Notes under the pieces: generated by a model
The model's database searches: none
Told to the model about the DNA's origin: nothing
What the model saw: only the letters and a program-made list of their open reading frames with translations
Assembly (NCBI RefSeq): GCF_000014445.1
Contig: NC_008531.1
Span: forward strand, 1,613,501-1,677,500
Length of the DNA: 64,000 nucleotides
Source of the DNA: Leuconostoc mesenteroides subsp. mesenteroides ATCC 8293
GTDB taxonomy: Bacteria > Bacillota > Bacilli > Lactobacillales > Lactobacillaceae
Direction: 5' to 3'
In this document: positions 26,538-35,971 of the stretch, piece after piece
Position numbering within the stretch: the first letter of the stretch is position 1
How the letters are laid out: each line of letters opens with the position of its first letter
Position numbers and translations under genes: made by a program

Positions 26538-27173
26538 TTATTGACCTGTTGTGCCATCAGTTGGTTTTGAATAGCCAGGGAAGGTTTCTGCCATTAACGC
26601 ATCAAGTGTAAATCCATCTACCAAATCAGATGCAACTTGGTATGGCTCACCCCCGAATTGAGTATCAACAACGGGATTCATTGTCGTTAAAGTCATAACG
26701 TCGTTTGAATCAGTTCCGTTGTTAGTGTTTGTACCCAACGTCTTGTTTCCTTCGATCATTGTCCCGTTAGCAAAGGCATAATATATTTTATGTTGCTTAT
26801 CCAATGTTTGTGTCACAGTGATCGCCGCTACGTGCGCTTCTTTTTCACCATCAACAAAGCCTTTGCTTGTTGTTTGGATTTTACCAAGCAGCTTTTGCTT
26901 AGCTTCAAATCCTAGATCAAGCATTGTAAATTCGGCTGTTGGATATGAACGAGCCTTAGTTGAACGTTTGGCCTTATTGTTTGAGTATTGCAAGGTTGGT
27001 GCAGTACCCAAGTTCTGAATTTGAATTTGAGTAGCACCTTCAGCAGTGGCATCTTGATGGCCGTCTGCTTCATAGATGCCTGTGTCGCTCAAACCATCAG
27101 CGCCTTTTATTAATTGACCTGTTGCATTGTCAATTAATCCGAAATATGAGGTAACAATACCTTGTGTTGCCAT
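26538..27173 (-). CDS. Major tail protein
   Basis: A 211-aa tail-tube protein of the phi13/TP901 type. Family-like segments are the opening VTSYFGLIDNATGQL, the strand YPTAEFTMLDLGFEAKQKLLG and the KIYYAFANGTMIEG region. It polymerises to form the tail tube. Followed by a hairpin and a 340-bp gap. Confidence 0.9.
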   Translation of the reverse strand: MATQGIVTSYFGLIDNATGQLIKGADGLSDTGIYEADGHQDATAEGATQIQIQNLGTAPTLQYSNNKAKRSTKARSYPTAEFTMLDLGFEAKQKLLGKIQTTSKGFVDGEKEAHVAAITVTQTLDKQHKIYYAFANGTMIEGNKTLGTNTNNGTDSNDVMTLTTMNPVVDTQFGGEPYQVASDLVDGFTLDALMAETFPGYSKPTDGTTGQ

Positions 27174-27176
27174 GAA

Positions 27177-27554
27177 TTAATCCTCCAAAATATAATTTTT
27201 TTCAAAATAAAAGACCTTAGTGACTTGATTAGTCTTCGGGTCATTGGTATGTGATTTAGATTGGGTTGTTTGCCAATCGTTTTTTTCTAATAGCCTTGCC
27301 AATGATATTTCTGTGTCAAGAATTGGCTTGGTGAAGTTAATTCCGTAAAATATCTGTACTTCAACACCATAATTCATGTTTCTAAAACGGTTGTTGGCTC
27401 TCTTATCCAAGTCGTTAACCGTTTCGGTCACAAGAACTACTGTTGAGGTGACATTTTCGAGATATTCTTCATCGATACTTGTTACAAAAACAACATCAGC
27501 AAAACTCATTGCTTCTATGAGTTCTTGAACTTCAAAAATGGGTAGTATCATCAA
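27177..27554 (-). CDS. Tail completion protein, DUF806-like
   Basis: A 125-aa protein; the central NYGVEVQIFYGINF and C-terminal TKVFYFEKNYILED match the DUF806 minor tail family. It overlaps the HK97 gp10-like gene by 4 bp. Probably a tail terminator at the head-tail joint. Confidence 0.75.
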   Translation of the reverse strand: MMILPIFEVQELIEAMSFADVVFVTSIDEEYLENVTSTVVLVTETVNDLDKRANNRFRNMNYGVEVQIFYGINFTKPILDTEISLARLLEKNDWQTTQSKSHTNDPKTNQVTKVFYFEKNYILED

Positions 27555-27967
27555 TTACCACCTTTCAAAAGTCGTTGATATTCAGCATATTGAGCCGCTA
27601 ACACAGCTTGTCGAGAACTACGCCTAGCATCTTCAACAAAGTGATCACCTGGAATAAATTTTGTCCCATCATTTAATATTCTTGCTATACGACCATGGTT
27701 TATACCTTTTTTAGTAAAACCAACTAATGAGGTACCATCACGAATGTAATCAATATTTGTTCCAGAAACTTCAATTGAATCAGCCAAGTGAGTTACCTGG
27801 CTAGTGTCTTTATGATTTTCATCATAATGTTTGGCTTTAGTAATATCATGGAGCCTTGTCTTGTATACTTCCGCTCCAACTAACGTAATCTTTTGTCTCT
27901 GCTTAACGTTAGGAACTAATTTGTTCACATTACGTAGCCATTGATCTAAAGCATCATCAAGTTCCAT
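27551..27967 (-). CDS. HK97 gp10-like tail completion protein
   Basis: About 138 aa from the start at 27967 (MELDDALDQW), chosen for a GGGGG site and its position at the end of the upstream gene; an in-frame start at 28033 would overlap that gene by 77 bp. The LADSIEV, SLVGFTKKG, GRIARILNDGTKFIPG-type stretch and C-terminal F-EDAR are typical of HK97 gp10 proteins that complete the neck. Confidence 0.8.
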   Translation of the reverse strand: MELDDALDQWLRNVNKLVPNVKQRQKITLVGAEVYKTRLHDITKAKHYDENHKDTSQVTHLADSIEVSGTNIDYIRDGTSLVGFTKKGINHGRIARILNDGTKFIPGDHFVEDARRSSRQAVLAAQYAEYQRLLKGGN

Positions 27968-28328
27968 CAAATGCCCCCAGTGGTTCTTTAGTAATGGTGA
28001 TGTAGTCAAACGAAACCGGTGTATTACTTTCATCAGATGAAATATATTTGATGTCGTGAACCTTACCAGTTTTTACAAAGCGAACTTTCAAGTTCTCTGT
28101 AAGGCTCTCATTGTGCCGTACAGAAATTATTTTAGTTTCTTGTATACTTGTCCCAAAAATAGAATCAGATTGCGTAATCGAGCGACTACGTGGCGCATAT
28201 CGCATTTGGCTAGTAGAGGACACGAAGCTAGGTGCTTTTTGTCCTGTGTTTTTGTTTAAAACAGATTTAACAGTTCCAAACTCAACTTTTCCAATAAAAT
28301 TACTTGGTTTTAATTTTCCGCTAACCAT
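27957..28328 (-). CDS. Head closure / head-tail joining protein
   Basis: A 123-aa beta-rich protein between connector and gp10-like genes, the normal place for an SPP1 gp16-like head-closure protein. Sequence VRHNESLTENLKVRFVKTGKVHDIKYI fits that fold class. Overlaps the connector gene by 8 bp. Confidence 0.75.
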   Translation of the reverse strand: MVSGKLKPSNFIGKVEFGTVKSVLNKNTGQKAPSFVSSTSQMRYAPRSRSITQSDSIFGTSIQETKIISVRHNESLTENLKVRFVKTGKVHDIKYISSDESNTPVSFDYITITKEPLGAFDGT

Positions 28329-28653
28329 TAGTTCCGACCACCTTCCATCTGATTTTGTTCAGCATGTACTGATAAGACTTAGGATAAGCAATTTGTTGAC
28401 CAGATAAAGCACCACGATTATAGTAATTGAAATCAACTAATGTTCTAACTGCTTGATTGAATATTGGTAATTTGCGATATATTTCAATATCGATAGTACT
28501 GTCGATTGAACCGCGAGCATCTTCTTCAGCATATCCAATCAAACTCTTAAGAACATCATCATCACCATCAATAGCTAAATAGTCTTGCATATCACCAACT
28601 GTGACACCTGTTGATGTTGAAGGCGCACGAGGTGAATTTGTTTCATCTGCCAT
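28321..28653 (-). CDS. Head-tail connector protein (gp6-like)
   Basis: A 110-aa helical protein with the DNA-packaging/connector pattern: VTVGDMQDYLAIDGDDDD-like start, then LIGYAEEDARG and the helix QAVRTLVDFNYYNRG. Joins the portal to the tail. Confidence 0.85.
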   Translation of the reverse strand: MADETNSPRAPSTSTGVTVGDMQDYLAIDGDDDVLKSLIGYAEEDARGSIDSTIDIEIYRKLPIFNQAVRTLVDFNYYNRGALSGQQIAYPKSYQYMLNKIRWKVVGTNG

Positions 28654-28663
28654 GAATTACTCC

Positions 28664-29827
28664 TTATTCGCCACTGCCAGATGCAGGAGTAGCCGTGTTA
28701 GTAATAAAGTAACCGGCTTTGTCATCAGCTTGCTTAACTCCAAATCGGAAAGCAGCACCTAGGTAACGGCCATAAATTTTGCTGTCTTCCCAAGCCAAAG
28801 TAATTTCTTGACGGTTAGGGAATAGAACACCACGCTTTGTGTCACCGATAAATGCTTTTTGGTCACCAGCGTTACCAAATAGTTCATCACCAATCACATA
28901 AACCGGTACTCCCAGCAACGTCTTTCCGGATGCTTGTGCTAATGATGCAGTTGATTCTTGAAGTAAGTAACGTCCGTTCTTATCTTTCAATGTGTCAACG
29001 GCATTGTAGAATGATTGGCTAGCAATAATAACACGTGCATAAGCTGTATCTAAATCAACATTCAAAATGTGCTTTACTTGGTCAGCTAATGTATCACTCG
29101 TAGTTGACTTAGCAGTAAATGCTTGCAAAACTGGTGCAATTAAGGCGTTATAAGTGTTAACCTTCTTTTCACCGATTGATTGACCAACCAATGCTGTCAA
29201 ATCGACTTGTGTGTCAGCAATTGATTCTTCTGAAAGAGGAATTGCACCACGATAAGTATCGACAGACCAGTCTACTTCCTTGAAAGTAGGTTCAGCTAAA
29301 GCAGGGTTTTCTGCTAATTCCTTAACAGAATTGAAACGATCGGTTGCACGTTGCAAAATAGGATACTTACCACTTGGAGTAGTAACTGGTGTCTTGTTAA
29401 CCAAAGTTGATAAGTCAACAACTGAGTTAACTTCAGCAGATGGATCATAAATAATTTCTTCTGGAATCAATACACCAACTTCTGACGAAGTAACTTGTGA
29501 AGCAACTGCATCTGAAATCTTTGCACCGCGAGAATGAATGAAATCATTAATGCCTTGCTTTTTTGCAGCAAGTTCAGCGGCCTTATTGTCCAAAATATTA
29601 GTCTTTTTACCAGGCTTTTTAGGCTCTGGTTCGACGTCTTCAAAGCTCTTGAGTTGAGAGTTCAAAATATCACGGCGTGTCTTAGCGTCCGTCAAGTCAT
29701 CTTGAGCCTTCTTAATATCTTCTACTGAAGCAGAATCATCTTGAACCATGTTGTTCAATTTAGCATTCAAATCAGATGCCTTGGTGCTAGCGTCACGGAA
29801 TGCCGCTTGTAGTTGTTCTTTAGTCAT
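28664..29827 (-). CDS. Major capsid protein, HK97 fold
   Basis: About 387 aa from ATG 29827 (MTKEQLQAA), chosen for AAGGAG upstream. The first ~105 residues are a coiled-coil scaffold-like delta domain, normally removed by the neighbouring protease. The mature part begins near SRGAKISDAVASQ and shows HK97-type strands (VLIPEEIIYDP; VYVIGDELFG; GVLFPNRQEITLAW). Directly follows the ClpP-type protease gene. Confidence 0.93.
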   Translation of the reverse strand: MTKEQLQAAFRDASTKASDLNAKLNNMVQDDSASVEDIKKAQDDLTDAKTRRDILNSQLKSFEDVEPEPKKPGKKTNILDNKAAELAAKKQGINDFIHSRGAKISDAVASQVTSSEVGVLIPEEIIYDPSAEVNSVVDLSTLVNKTPVTTPSGKYPILQRATDRFNSVKELAENPALAEPTFKEVDWSVDTYRGAIPLSEESIADTQVDLTALVGQSIGEKKVNTYNALIAPVLQAFTAKSTTSDTLADQVKHILNVDLDTAYARVIIASQSFYNAVDTLKDKNGRYLLQESTASLAQASGKTLLGVPVYVIGDELFGNAGDQKAFIGDTKRGVLFPNRQEITLAWEDSKIYGRYLGAAFRFGVKQADDKAGYFITNTATPASGSGE

Positions 29828-29837
29828 ATTTTTCTCC

Positions 29838-30527
29838 TTATTTACGTAAAATAGCCAACTTAGCTTGCACGAGCTTGTCGTGTTCACTTGGTTGACTATC
29901 AGTTGCGTTAGTTTTCAATTTTTGATTTTCACCAACCAAATCTTTGATACGATTGATAATTTTGCGAGGTAGTACATTATTAACAGAATTAGTGACTGGC
30001 TCTTTTTCAAAAGTCATTACTTCATCAACTAATCCAAGTTCTAATGCATCGTCAGCATTAATCCACGTCTCTTTATCCATCAAGGCAAGGAACTCATCTA
30101 CTGGACGCCCTGTTTTTACAGAATACGCCTTAGCTATGGCCTTGTCGGTGGATTTTAGCGCGTTAGATGTTTTATCCAAGTCATTGTGGTTACCACCTGC
30201 ATAAGTTGACGCATTATGTATCATTAGTTGAGCAACTGGCGAAATTTGAACAGTATCACCAGCCATTGCAATAATCGATGCAGCACTATAAGCTGAACTT
30301 TCAATTTGCGTAATAACTTTACCAGGGTAATTTCGTAACGCTGTGTAAATTTCATTCGCAGCATCAACTTCTCCGCCTCCTGAATTAATTCCAATTTCTA
30401 AATCAGAACCATCAGTAGGTAAGTTGCCTAAAATATCAGTTGGTGAGGTAACAGTCATGCCTAACCAATCACGATATATTTCTGCATCATCATCATTAGT
30501 GATCATGCCTTTAATATCTAACTTCAT
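29838..30527 (-). CDS. Prohead protease, ClpP-like
   Basis: A 229-aa ClpP/crotonase-fold serine protease. The nucleophile lies in SSAYSAASIIAMAGD (about residues 83-97), the catalytic His in LMIHNAS, and an Asp downstream in the KAYSVKTGR helix region. It processes the capsid protein delta domain. The 4-bp overlap with the portal gene shows coupling. Confidence 0.93.
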   Translation of the reverse strand: MKLDIKGMITNDDDAEIYRDWLGMTVTSPTDILGNLPTDGSDLEIGINSGGGEVDAANEIYTALRNYPGKVITQIESSAYSAASIIAMAGDTVQISPVAQLMIHNASTYAGGNHNDLDKTSNALKSTDKAIAKAYSVKTGRPVDEFLALMDKETWINADDALELGLVDEVMTFEKEPVTNSVNNVLPRKIINRIKDLVGENQKLKTNATDSQPSEHDKLVQAKLAILRK

Positions 30528-31666
30528 TCACTTTCTCCTTTCCCCTGCGTCGATGGAACATAGACAGGTAAATTATTAGGCAACACACCATATTGCTTCA
30601 GCATGAATTCAGCCTGCGCTTGACCCAAAGTGCCAACTTTAACCATGTCGTTGATTTGGCTAACACGGGTAGCGTCGTCAACATATTGCATATCAAGTGT
30701 TAAATCTTCTGCATTCATTTTCAAAGCAATTTCATCAATTTCTGGGGCTACATAACTAATTAAGTTCTCGTAGTACAAGTTCTTGATTTGTGTGCTGTTG
30801 CTGTGCTGACTTTCTGTACTATTACCACCCCCTAACATGTCTACAGGTACACCAAACGCCTTACTAATCTGATTAGCAGAATACTCTGCGTTATTGTTTA
30901 ACGCTTTGAATACATCAGCTTTCATCTCAAATTGACTGAACGTAGAATTGGAATCCAAAACCATCAGTCGGCCATTATTTGAGCCGTTATTAGCTTTTTC
31001 AAATGCATCACGTGCTGCATCAGCATCACCCTGTTCCAGCAGTGCGTTACTAATCTGTAAAACAGAAGTTGGCGTGATACGATTTTTAATCAAGTTCAAG
31101 CTTTGGTCTGTACTTGCTGTTGAAACGGTCAGCTCTTTAGTCAAACTTTCTAACGGTGACATCCCCACAAGATATTGGTAGGTTGCGTCAGGCATTAACC
31201 TAAAGTGAAGTATCTGGTCTTGTGTTAATTTGCGTTCAGGGTGGTTGTTGTATTCAGCTAATGTATAAACAGCGCCTTGGTTCGCGTTGTCAATGTCAAC
31301 GCTGATAATCGAAGATGGCGGTATTTGTTCTAAATAATCTAAATCCAACGGCACATAAGCATTACCACTCAGCAGTAACTGAATAATAACGCCTTGCCAA
31401 AATGAAAAACGACCAATCAACTTTGAAGGTTGGTTAAGTCGTTCGCTTACGTACGTGTTTTCAGTTTTAAATTTAGCACTAGCAATATCACTGGCTATTC
31501 GATTAATGACACTAAATATGTCACTGTTTTTTAGTGCGTTTGCACCACTTATATATCCAACAGGAAGACCCGCTATTTGTGAAATAACTGGATCATATCC
31601 GTGCGTACTGGGATAAGTTGCGTCACTGATTTTATGTTGTCGATTTCTCGAAGTCATTAAACCCAT
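30524..31666 (-). CDS. Portal protein, HK97 family
   Basis: A 380-aa portal protein forming the dodecameric DNA gate. Recognisable parts are the SDIFSVINRIASDIASAKF start, LLLSGNAYVPL, HFRLMPD, and the QISKAFGVPVDMLGGG motif near residue 275. Follows terL and the small DUF1056 gene. Confidence 0.93.
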   Translation of the reverse strand: MGLMTSRNRQHKISDATYPSTHGYDPVISQIAGLPVGYISGANALKNSDIFSVINRIASDIASAKFKTENTYVSERLNQPSKLIGRFSFWQGVIIQLLLSGNAYVPLDLDYLEQIPPSSIISVDIDNANQGAVYTLAEYNNHPERKLTQDQILHFRLMPDATYQYLVGMSPLESLTKELTVSTASTDQSLNLIKNRITPTSVLQISNALLEQGDADAARDAFEKANNGSNNGRLMVLDSNSTFSQFEMKADVFKALNNNAEYSANQISKAFGVPVDMLGGGNSTESQHSNSTQIKNLYYENLISYVAPEIDEIALKMNAEDLTLDMQYVDDATRVSQINDMVKVGTLGQAQAEFMLKQYGVLPNNLPVYVPSTQGKGESE

Positions 31667-31670
31667 TCAT

Positions 31671-31859
31671 TTATTCCCTCCTTTCCATATTGAGAATTAT
31701 CGCCATGGCTATAAACAGCAGTCCTGAAACGATAAAACCAATAATTACATTAAAATAAAAAGCACCGATATCAATCAGCGCTATTCCTATAATAAATAGT
31801 ATTGCCGCTAGCCAGTTATCAAAAAAATTAGATATACTTTTCATAATTTTTACTATCAT
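31671..31859 (-). CDS. DUF1056 family small membrane protein
   Basis: A 62-aa protein with two membrane segments (about 14-33 and 37-56). Small DUF1056-type genes occur at this spot, between terL and portal, in many Lactobacillales phages. Role unknown. 4-bp overlap with terL. Confidence 0.75.
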   Translation of the reverse strand: MIVKIMKSISNFFDNWLAAILFIIGIALIDIGAFYFNVIIGFIVSGLLFIAMAIILNMERRE

Positions 31860-33736
31860 CCAAACATCCTCTTAAAGTAATCTTTTTTCTCATCACGGCT
31901 CAAATCATTAAACGGATTATAATCATCCCCTTTAAAATCTTCAAAATAGAACTGTGCTCCAGTATGTGCGTTGACCAATGCATCAGATGTATCGATATGA
32001 TCGCTTGTTCTATTCAAACGGTCAATCTTAACAGCTCCACCTCTGTCTTCAATCAACACAGCATTTGTAAATCCATCAATCAAAAGTGGGTCATTCAAAA
32101 TAGCAGCGTTACCGTTGATGAATTGTGCTTGCAAATCTTTAGTTGGATTAGACAGCACCTGTGAAGTTGGTCGAACGGTAGATACCGGCCATTCATCGTG
32201 GTAGTTTTCGATACGTTTTAACAGCCAATCAGATAAGTTGGGGTCTAGTGCAATCATCTTTACTTTCAAGTCATTATCAGCAACGAACTTTTCTAACCAA
32301 TGATAAACCTGGTCTTTATCGATTGTTCCCTCTGGACTTCTGGTTATTTCACATAGCCCTTGCTTTTCAAGTTCACGATAATTTAAACCATCTTGTTTTT
32401 CCTTAGCTTCAATAGTTTTGGCCTGTGCAAAAGGAATAAAACTGAATTGTTTACAAAAATATTTATCCCTTTTCACTTCACGATAAGGGAATATAAAACC
32501 GAATGAGGTATTATCGTTACTTTGACTACCATCAAATCCGATATAAACATCACGGCCATAAATATCAAAGTCATCAATGATATTCTTCTGAATGTTTTCA
32601 AGAGATAAATAACTATTTTGGAACTTACGACTCCAAATATTCAATGATTTATTTACAAACGTGGCAAGTTCGCCACTTCTGTCAGCATCATCTCTATCTT
32701 TAATTAAACTATTGATTTCAGACTTATACTTGTCCTTGTCCATCTCGTTTAAGTTAGGGTTTGATTTGCTCCAAGTATGTTCTTCAAATACTTCATTTTC
32801 ACTATCTTGAGCGTAAATAATTTGAAATGTATTATCTGCTTCACGTAAATTGTCCTGTTCGATAATTTTACGCATTAAATCTTGGTCTTTTTTAAATTTA
32901 ACCTTTGCATTAGGATAAGCAGTTGATATCTTGACAAACATACGATTTTTTATACCGTTTTGACCAGATGTTATTTGTCGCAATGTTTCGTTTTTATCAG
33001 GTTTAAGATTACCAATTTCATCATAAACAGCGATAACGTTGTGAAAGGAATCAAAACCGCCACCTTCTGATGTTCCTTTACGAATGGTGTTCTTGCTGAT
33101 ACGACCTATTACTTGTTGTGTTTGTGCATCAACATCATTTTCTTTAGCCCAAGCAGAAAACTCTGGCATTTTTAATAACTTCTTGGCCTGAATGGAAACA
33201 TCGTTAAATAACTTAGTGGCATGCTCGCTGTCATAGCTAGCAACTAGAAAATCTTGTGATGTTGCTTCCGCAGCAACCATAAAGTAATAAAAGTTGACCA
33301 ACATGGATGCGATAAATGTTTTACCCTGTCTACGGGCAACGCTTATATTAGACGTTGTAAACCTTGTACCATTCTCTTCCGTACGCCAACCTAATAAGCT
33401 ATCTAATATAAACGACTGCCAGTTATAAGGCTTCAAAGTGACCTTAAAATTATCAGGGTTAGGCAGTATCCTTGTAAAGTTTTCAATCATAGTCACATAT
33501 GCAGTGTCATAGTGATATGGAAAATCGTTGTCACGCTGTCTACCCAAGTCTTGCATATGTCTAAAGCAAGCTAGTTGCGCATCTCGACCAGCTATATACT
33601 TATCAGTGAACAAAACATCAAAGGCATATTGAGTAGCTGGATCGTTATATTTATCTAAATAACGTTTATAACGTCTCTTTTCTGATTTAACAGCACCTTT
33701 AATGTCTGTTACACCTACTAAATTAAATGTCTGCAC
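31856..33736 (-). CDS. terL: Terminase large subunit
   Basis: A 626-aa ATPase-nuclease motor. The Walker A region is the deviant ISVARRQGKTFIASML (about 127-142), Walker B-like VIAVYDEIG (about 233-241), and the nuclease acidic residues lie in YIGFDGSQSND (about 395). Packages DNA with TerS. 14-bp overlap with terS. Length is normal for the family. Confidence 0.95.
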   Translation of the reverse strand: MQTFNLVGVTDIKGAVKSEKRRYKRYLDKYNDPATQYAFDVLFTDKYIAGRDAQLACFRHMQDLGRQRDNDFPYHYDTAYVTMIENFTRILPNPDNFKVTLKPYNWQSFILDSLLGWRTEENGTRFTTSNISVARRQGKTFIASMLVNFYYFMVAAEATSQDFLVASYDSEHATKLFNDVSIQAKKLLKMPEFSAWAKENDVDAQTQQVIGRISKNTIRKGTSEGGGFDSFHNVIAVYDEIGNLKPDKNETLRQITSGQNGIKNRMFVKISTAYPNAKVKFKKDQDLMRKIIEQDNLREADNTFQIIYAQDSENEVFEEHTWSKSNPNLNEMDKDKYKSEINSLIKDRDDADRSGELATFVNKSLNIWSRKFQNSYLSLENIQKNIIDDFDIYGRDVYIGFDGSQSNDNTSFGFIFPYREVKRDKYFCKQFSFIPFAQAKTIEAKEKQDGLNYRELEKQGLCEITRSPEGTIDKDQVYHWLEKFVADNDLKVKMIALDPNLSDWLLKRIENYHDEWPVSTVRPTSQVLSNPTKDLQAQFINGNAAILNDPLLIDGFTNAVLIEDRGGAVKIDRLNRTSDHIDTSDALVNAHTGAQFYFEDFKGDDYNPFNDLSRDEKKDYFKRMFG

Positions 33737-34286
33737 CGAACTTCACCAACCTTAAATTATCTTGCTTGTTTTCCTTAACACCAATGTCACTTGAAACCAG
33801 TTGACCAGACCTTGCATCAAACGATAATCCTAAGTCAACAGCTAATGATTTTAAAGTCTTGATACTGTCATTCATTATTGAGTATGCAGGATTCTTCTTT
33901 GAACGATCATATTGTGTTTCTTTTCCTACGACTACTTCTTCACCTGTTTCTTCGTCGATTTCTGTTTTATCAACTTCAAAACTAACAAATATGCCATTCT
34001 TTTGAACATCTGATTCAGCCATTCTATATGTTCCATATAAAGAACAAAAAGCTTCCAGATTGACAGTATCTATTTGCTTGATTGTTCCAAGTCGCTTTAA
34101 TTCTGGAACTAACTTTCGCCACAGCGTTACACCATAACCATCCAAATGACGAGGAGGGTTGTCTTGCAGTTCAGTAAGTTCACTTTGTTTTTCCTGAAAC
34201 TCTAAATTACGCTCACGTTGGTCTGCTCTGACAGATTCATCAGTGCTAGTCGTTCGTTTGCGACCCGAATTACGTTTATTTACCAA
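33723..34286 (-). CDS. terS: Terminase small subunit, P27 family
   Basis: A P27-type small terminase of about 187 aa. TTG at 34286 is taken as start since AAAGGGGG precedes it by 7 nt. P27 hallmarks: PPRHLDGYGVTLWRKLVPEL, the YGTYRMAE helix and NPAYSIMNDSIKTLKSLAVD before the C-terminal SFDARS. Recognises the packaging site; HNH gene and candidate cos region are directly upstream. Confidence 0.9.
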   Translation of the reverse strand: MVNKRNSGRKRTTSTDESVRADQRERNLEFQEKQSELTELQDNPPRHLDGYGVTLWRKLVPELKRLGTIKQIDTVNLEAFCSLYGTYRMAESDVQKNGIFVSFEVDKTEIDEETGEEVVVGKETQYDRSKKNPAYSIMNDSIKTLKSLAVDLGLSFDARSGQLVSSDIGVKENKQDNLRLVKFGADI

Positions 34287-34380
34287 ACAAACACCCCCTT
34301 TCGTCAAAAGTTTGTGGTATACTAAATGCATATTAATAACACGTTAAACGTTGATATAACAACGTTTCAAATTCTAAAAT

Positions 34381-34510
34381 AGCCCATTCAAAAATTTTTG
34401 ATTTCTGCATTTGCAAAAAACGAGGACGCCACCTTGTGGCGCTCCCTCCGTTTGCCCCCACCCGGGGGTATTTTTTATTTGTACCCGAATAATAATCACT
34501 TATACTGCTA
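34381..34510. other. Candidate cos/packaging region
   Basis: Between the HNH-side genes and terS lies a short GC-rich patch in AT-rich DNA: a CGCCAC/GTGGCG hairpin with a CTT loop (34428-34442) and a CCCCC-ACCC-GGGGG hairpin (34456-34470) followed by a T-run. In cos-type phages with an HNH partner gene the cut site is commonly here. No cohesive end can be read directly from an integrated copy. Confidence 0.4.
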
Positions 34511-34534
34511 AATTAATCTGTAAAAGCCGTACGA

Positions 34535-34708
34535 TTAAACTCGGCTCCAGCTTTGCAACGCGTTAACCCGTTTTATTGCGTTTACGAAGGCAACTCCTTG
34601 ATCTTGATTATCTCCAAACGAAATTATTTTCGTTTTATTATTCTTATTCAACAATTTCAATCTAATCAATTCGTTTGTTAGTTGATTAGCTTTCGTTCTG
34701 TTCTTCAT
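34535..34708 (-). CDS. Small phage protein
   Basis: A 57-aa basic protein (MKNRTKANQLTNEL) with a GAAAGGA ribosome site. It lies between HNH and terS. Unrecognised; could be a DNA-binding packaging accessory, but nothing beyond position suggests it. Confidence 0.5.
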   Translation of the reverse strand: MKNRTKANQLTNELIRLKLLNKNNKTKIISFGDNQDQGVAFVNAIKRVNALQSWSRV

Positions 34709-34801
34709 ATCGATTCCTTTCGTTGATGAACAATAACTTGAATGATGAACAACCAATAACTAATGTTGATAACTAAGTTCATCATCAAATGTTAAACAAC
34801 A

Positions 34802-35341
34802 TCAATCATCTTTCCTTTCATCATGACGTTTAATTGAATCAAGTATCCATTGTCTTACTTCATCCTTACACCATGACTTGCTAGTATCTATGTTCTCTAG
34901 GAATAAGCCATCAGTATAGACATCATCTTCAAGCATACCTTTGTACCAATGACACCTCTTGCATATCACCCATAGATTATCCTTATCCAGTTGCTTACGC
35001 TTATCTATCTTTCTGGGGATGATATGGTCTACAACTAAGTAACCTTTGGTTGTACTTGTACGTCCACAACATTCACATGTGAACATAGCTTGTTGCTTGA
35101 GTCCTGCTGATAGATGCTTCCACGTCTTATTGTGGTAGAACTCATTGGCTTCTTTGTCACGCTTGTTAGCGTTGTACTCACGTTGTTGTCGCTTACGTTC
35201 ATAAGATGACTTAGGTTTGAACTCTGGCTTAGGTCGATACATTGCCTTGTGTATCTCACAGTATGGATTTTCCTGTGTATAAGGTATGGTATTGTGACAG
35301 TCAGGCTTACGACATATCTTTACTCTAGCCATTTGTTTCAC
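34802..35341 (-). CDS. HNH endonuclease (packaging-associated)
   Basis: A 179-aa protein with an N-terminal zinc-binding stretch (CRKPDC...C-EIH) and an HNH domain: FTCECCGR, VVDHIIPR, DKDNLWVICKRCHWYKG. Such genes upstream of terS assist terminase cutting at cos. Start uncertain between GTG 35341 (overlapping the upstream stop) and ATG 35332. Confidence 0.9.
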   Translation of the reverse strand: MKQMARVKICRKPDCHNTIPYTQENPYCEIHKAMYRPKPEFKPKSSYERKRQQREYNANKRDKEANEFYHNKTWKHLSAGLKQQAMFTCECCGRTSTTKGYLVVDHIIPRKIDKRKQLDKDNLWVICKRCHWYKGMLEDDVYTDGLFLENIDTSKSWCKDEVRQWILDSIKRHDERKDD

Positions 35342-35646
35342 ATCTGTGCGTTTTTCATAGCTATACGTCCTTGCCTAGCCATATTCAACATGTCTTTCAA
35401 CTTGCTTAATTCACCAGCTGTAGACATTCTTGTGCTGACTGTAATCTCACGGACGTGCATACCATCTAGAGCCTTAGGACTGCTAACAAACTTAGTGACC
35501 CAACTGCCATTAACGACAACGGTTGCTCGCGAACGAATAGATTTCACGTTCTCGCCAAGACGCTTTTGATTGTCTGCATAACTAATCATGCTTGCAATCA
35601 CGTCCATTTTATCTTTGCAAAGAAATATATTTACTGCATCATTCAT
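35338..35646 (-). CDS. Phage protein of unknown function
   Basis: A 102-aa alpha/beta protein (MNDAVNIFLCKDKM) with an AAGGAG site, overlapping the HNH gene by 4 bp. Central TVVVNGSWVTKFVSS and C-terminal helix; family not recognised. Confidence 0.6.
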   Translation of the reverse strand: MNDAVNIFLCKDKMDVIASMISYADNQKRLGENVKSIRSRATVVVNGSWVTKFVSSPKALDGMHVREITVSTRMSTAGELSKLKDMLNMARQGRIAMKNAQM

Positions 35647-35677
35647 AATTTTTATTCTCCTTAAATTTATGTATACA

Positions 35678-35708
35678 AAAAGCCCAACTCAATTTAATGA
35701 GCTGAGCT
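35678..35708 (-). terminator. Terminator after the small basic protein gene
   Basis: AAGCTCAGCTCA / TGAGTTGGGCTT imperfect stem followed by UUUUUG on the minus strand. Confidence 0.6.
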
Positions 35709-35712
35709 TACA

Positions 35713-35913
35713 TCACTTGAACAAACTCCAAATACTTTTGGTCGTCTTGTGATAAACACTATTCTTTACTGACTTACTAGGATTAGTAATTAAGCCAGTT
35801 CCTTTCTTGCCATACGCAGGATTAATAGCAGACTTAACCGCTCGCTTAGCACGTCCAGTTGTTCTAGCACTGATAGACTTCTTGATTGATGGTGTTCTCA
35901 TTCCAAACTTCAT
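35713..35913 (-). CDS. Small basic phage protein
   Basis: A 66-aa, Lys/Arg/Ser-rich protein starting MKFGMRTPSIKKSISART and continuing RAVKSAINPAYGKKG, resembling a small conserved protein found in many Firmicute phages and ICEs. GAGGT precedes this ATG; an upstream in-frame start would overlap the HEPN-like gene. Function unknown. Confidence 0.7.
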   Translation of the reverse strand: MKFGMRTPSIKKSISARTTGRAKRAVKSAINPAYGKKGTGLITNPSKSVKNSVYHKTTKSIWSLFK

Positions 35914-35971
35914 ATACTCATACCTCACTTTATGACTACAATTATAGTTCCTTTTTAAAATTAACGTTGAA

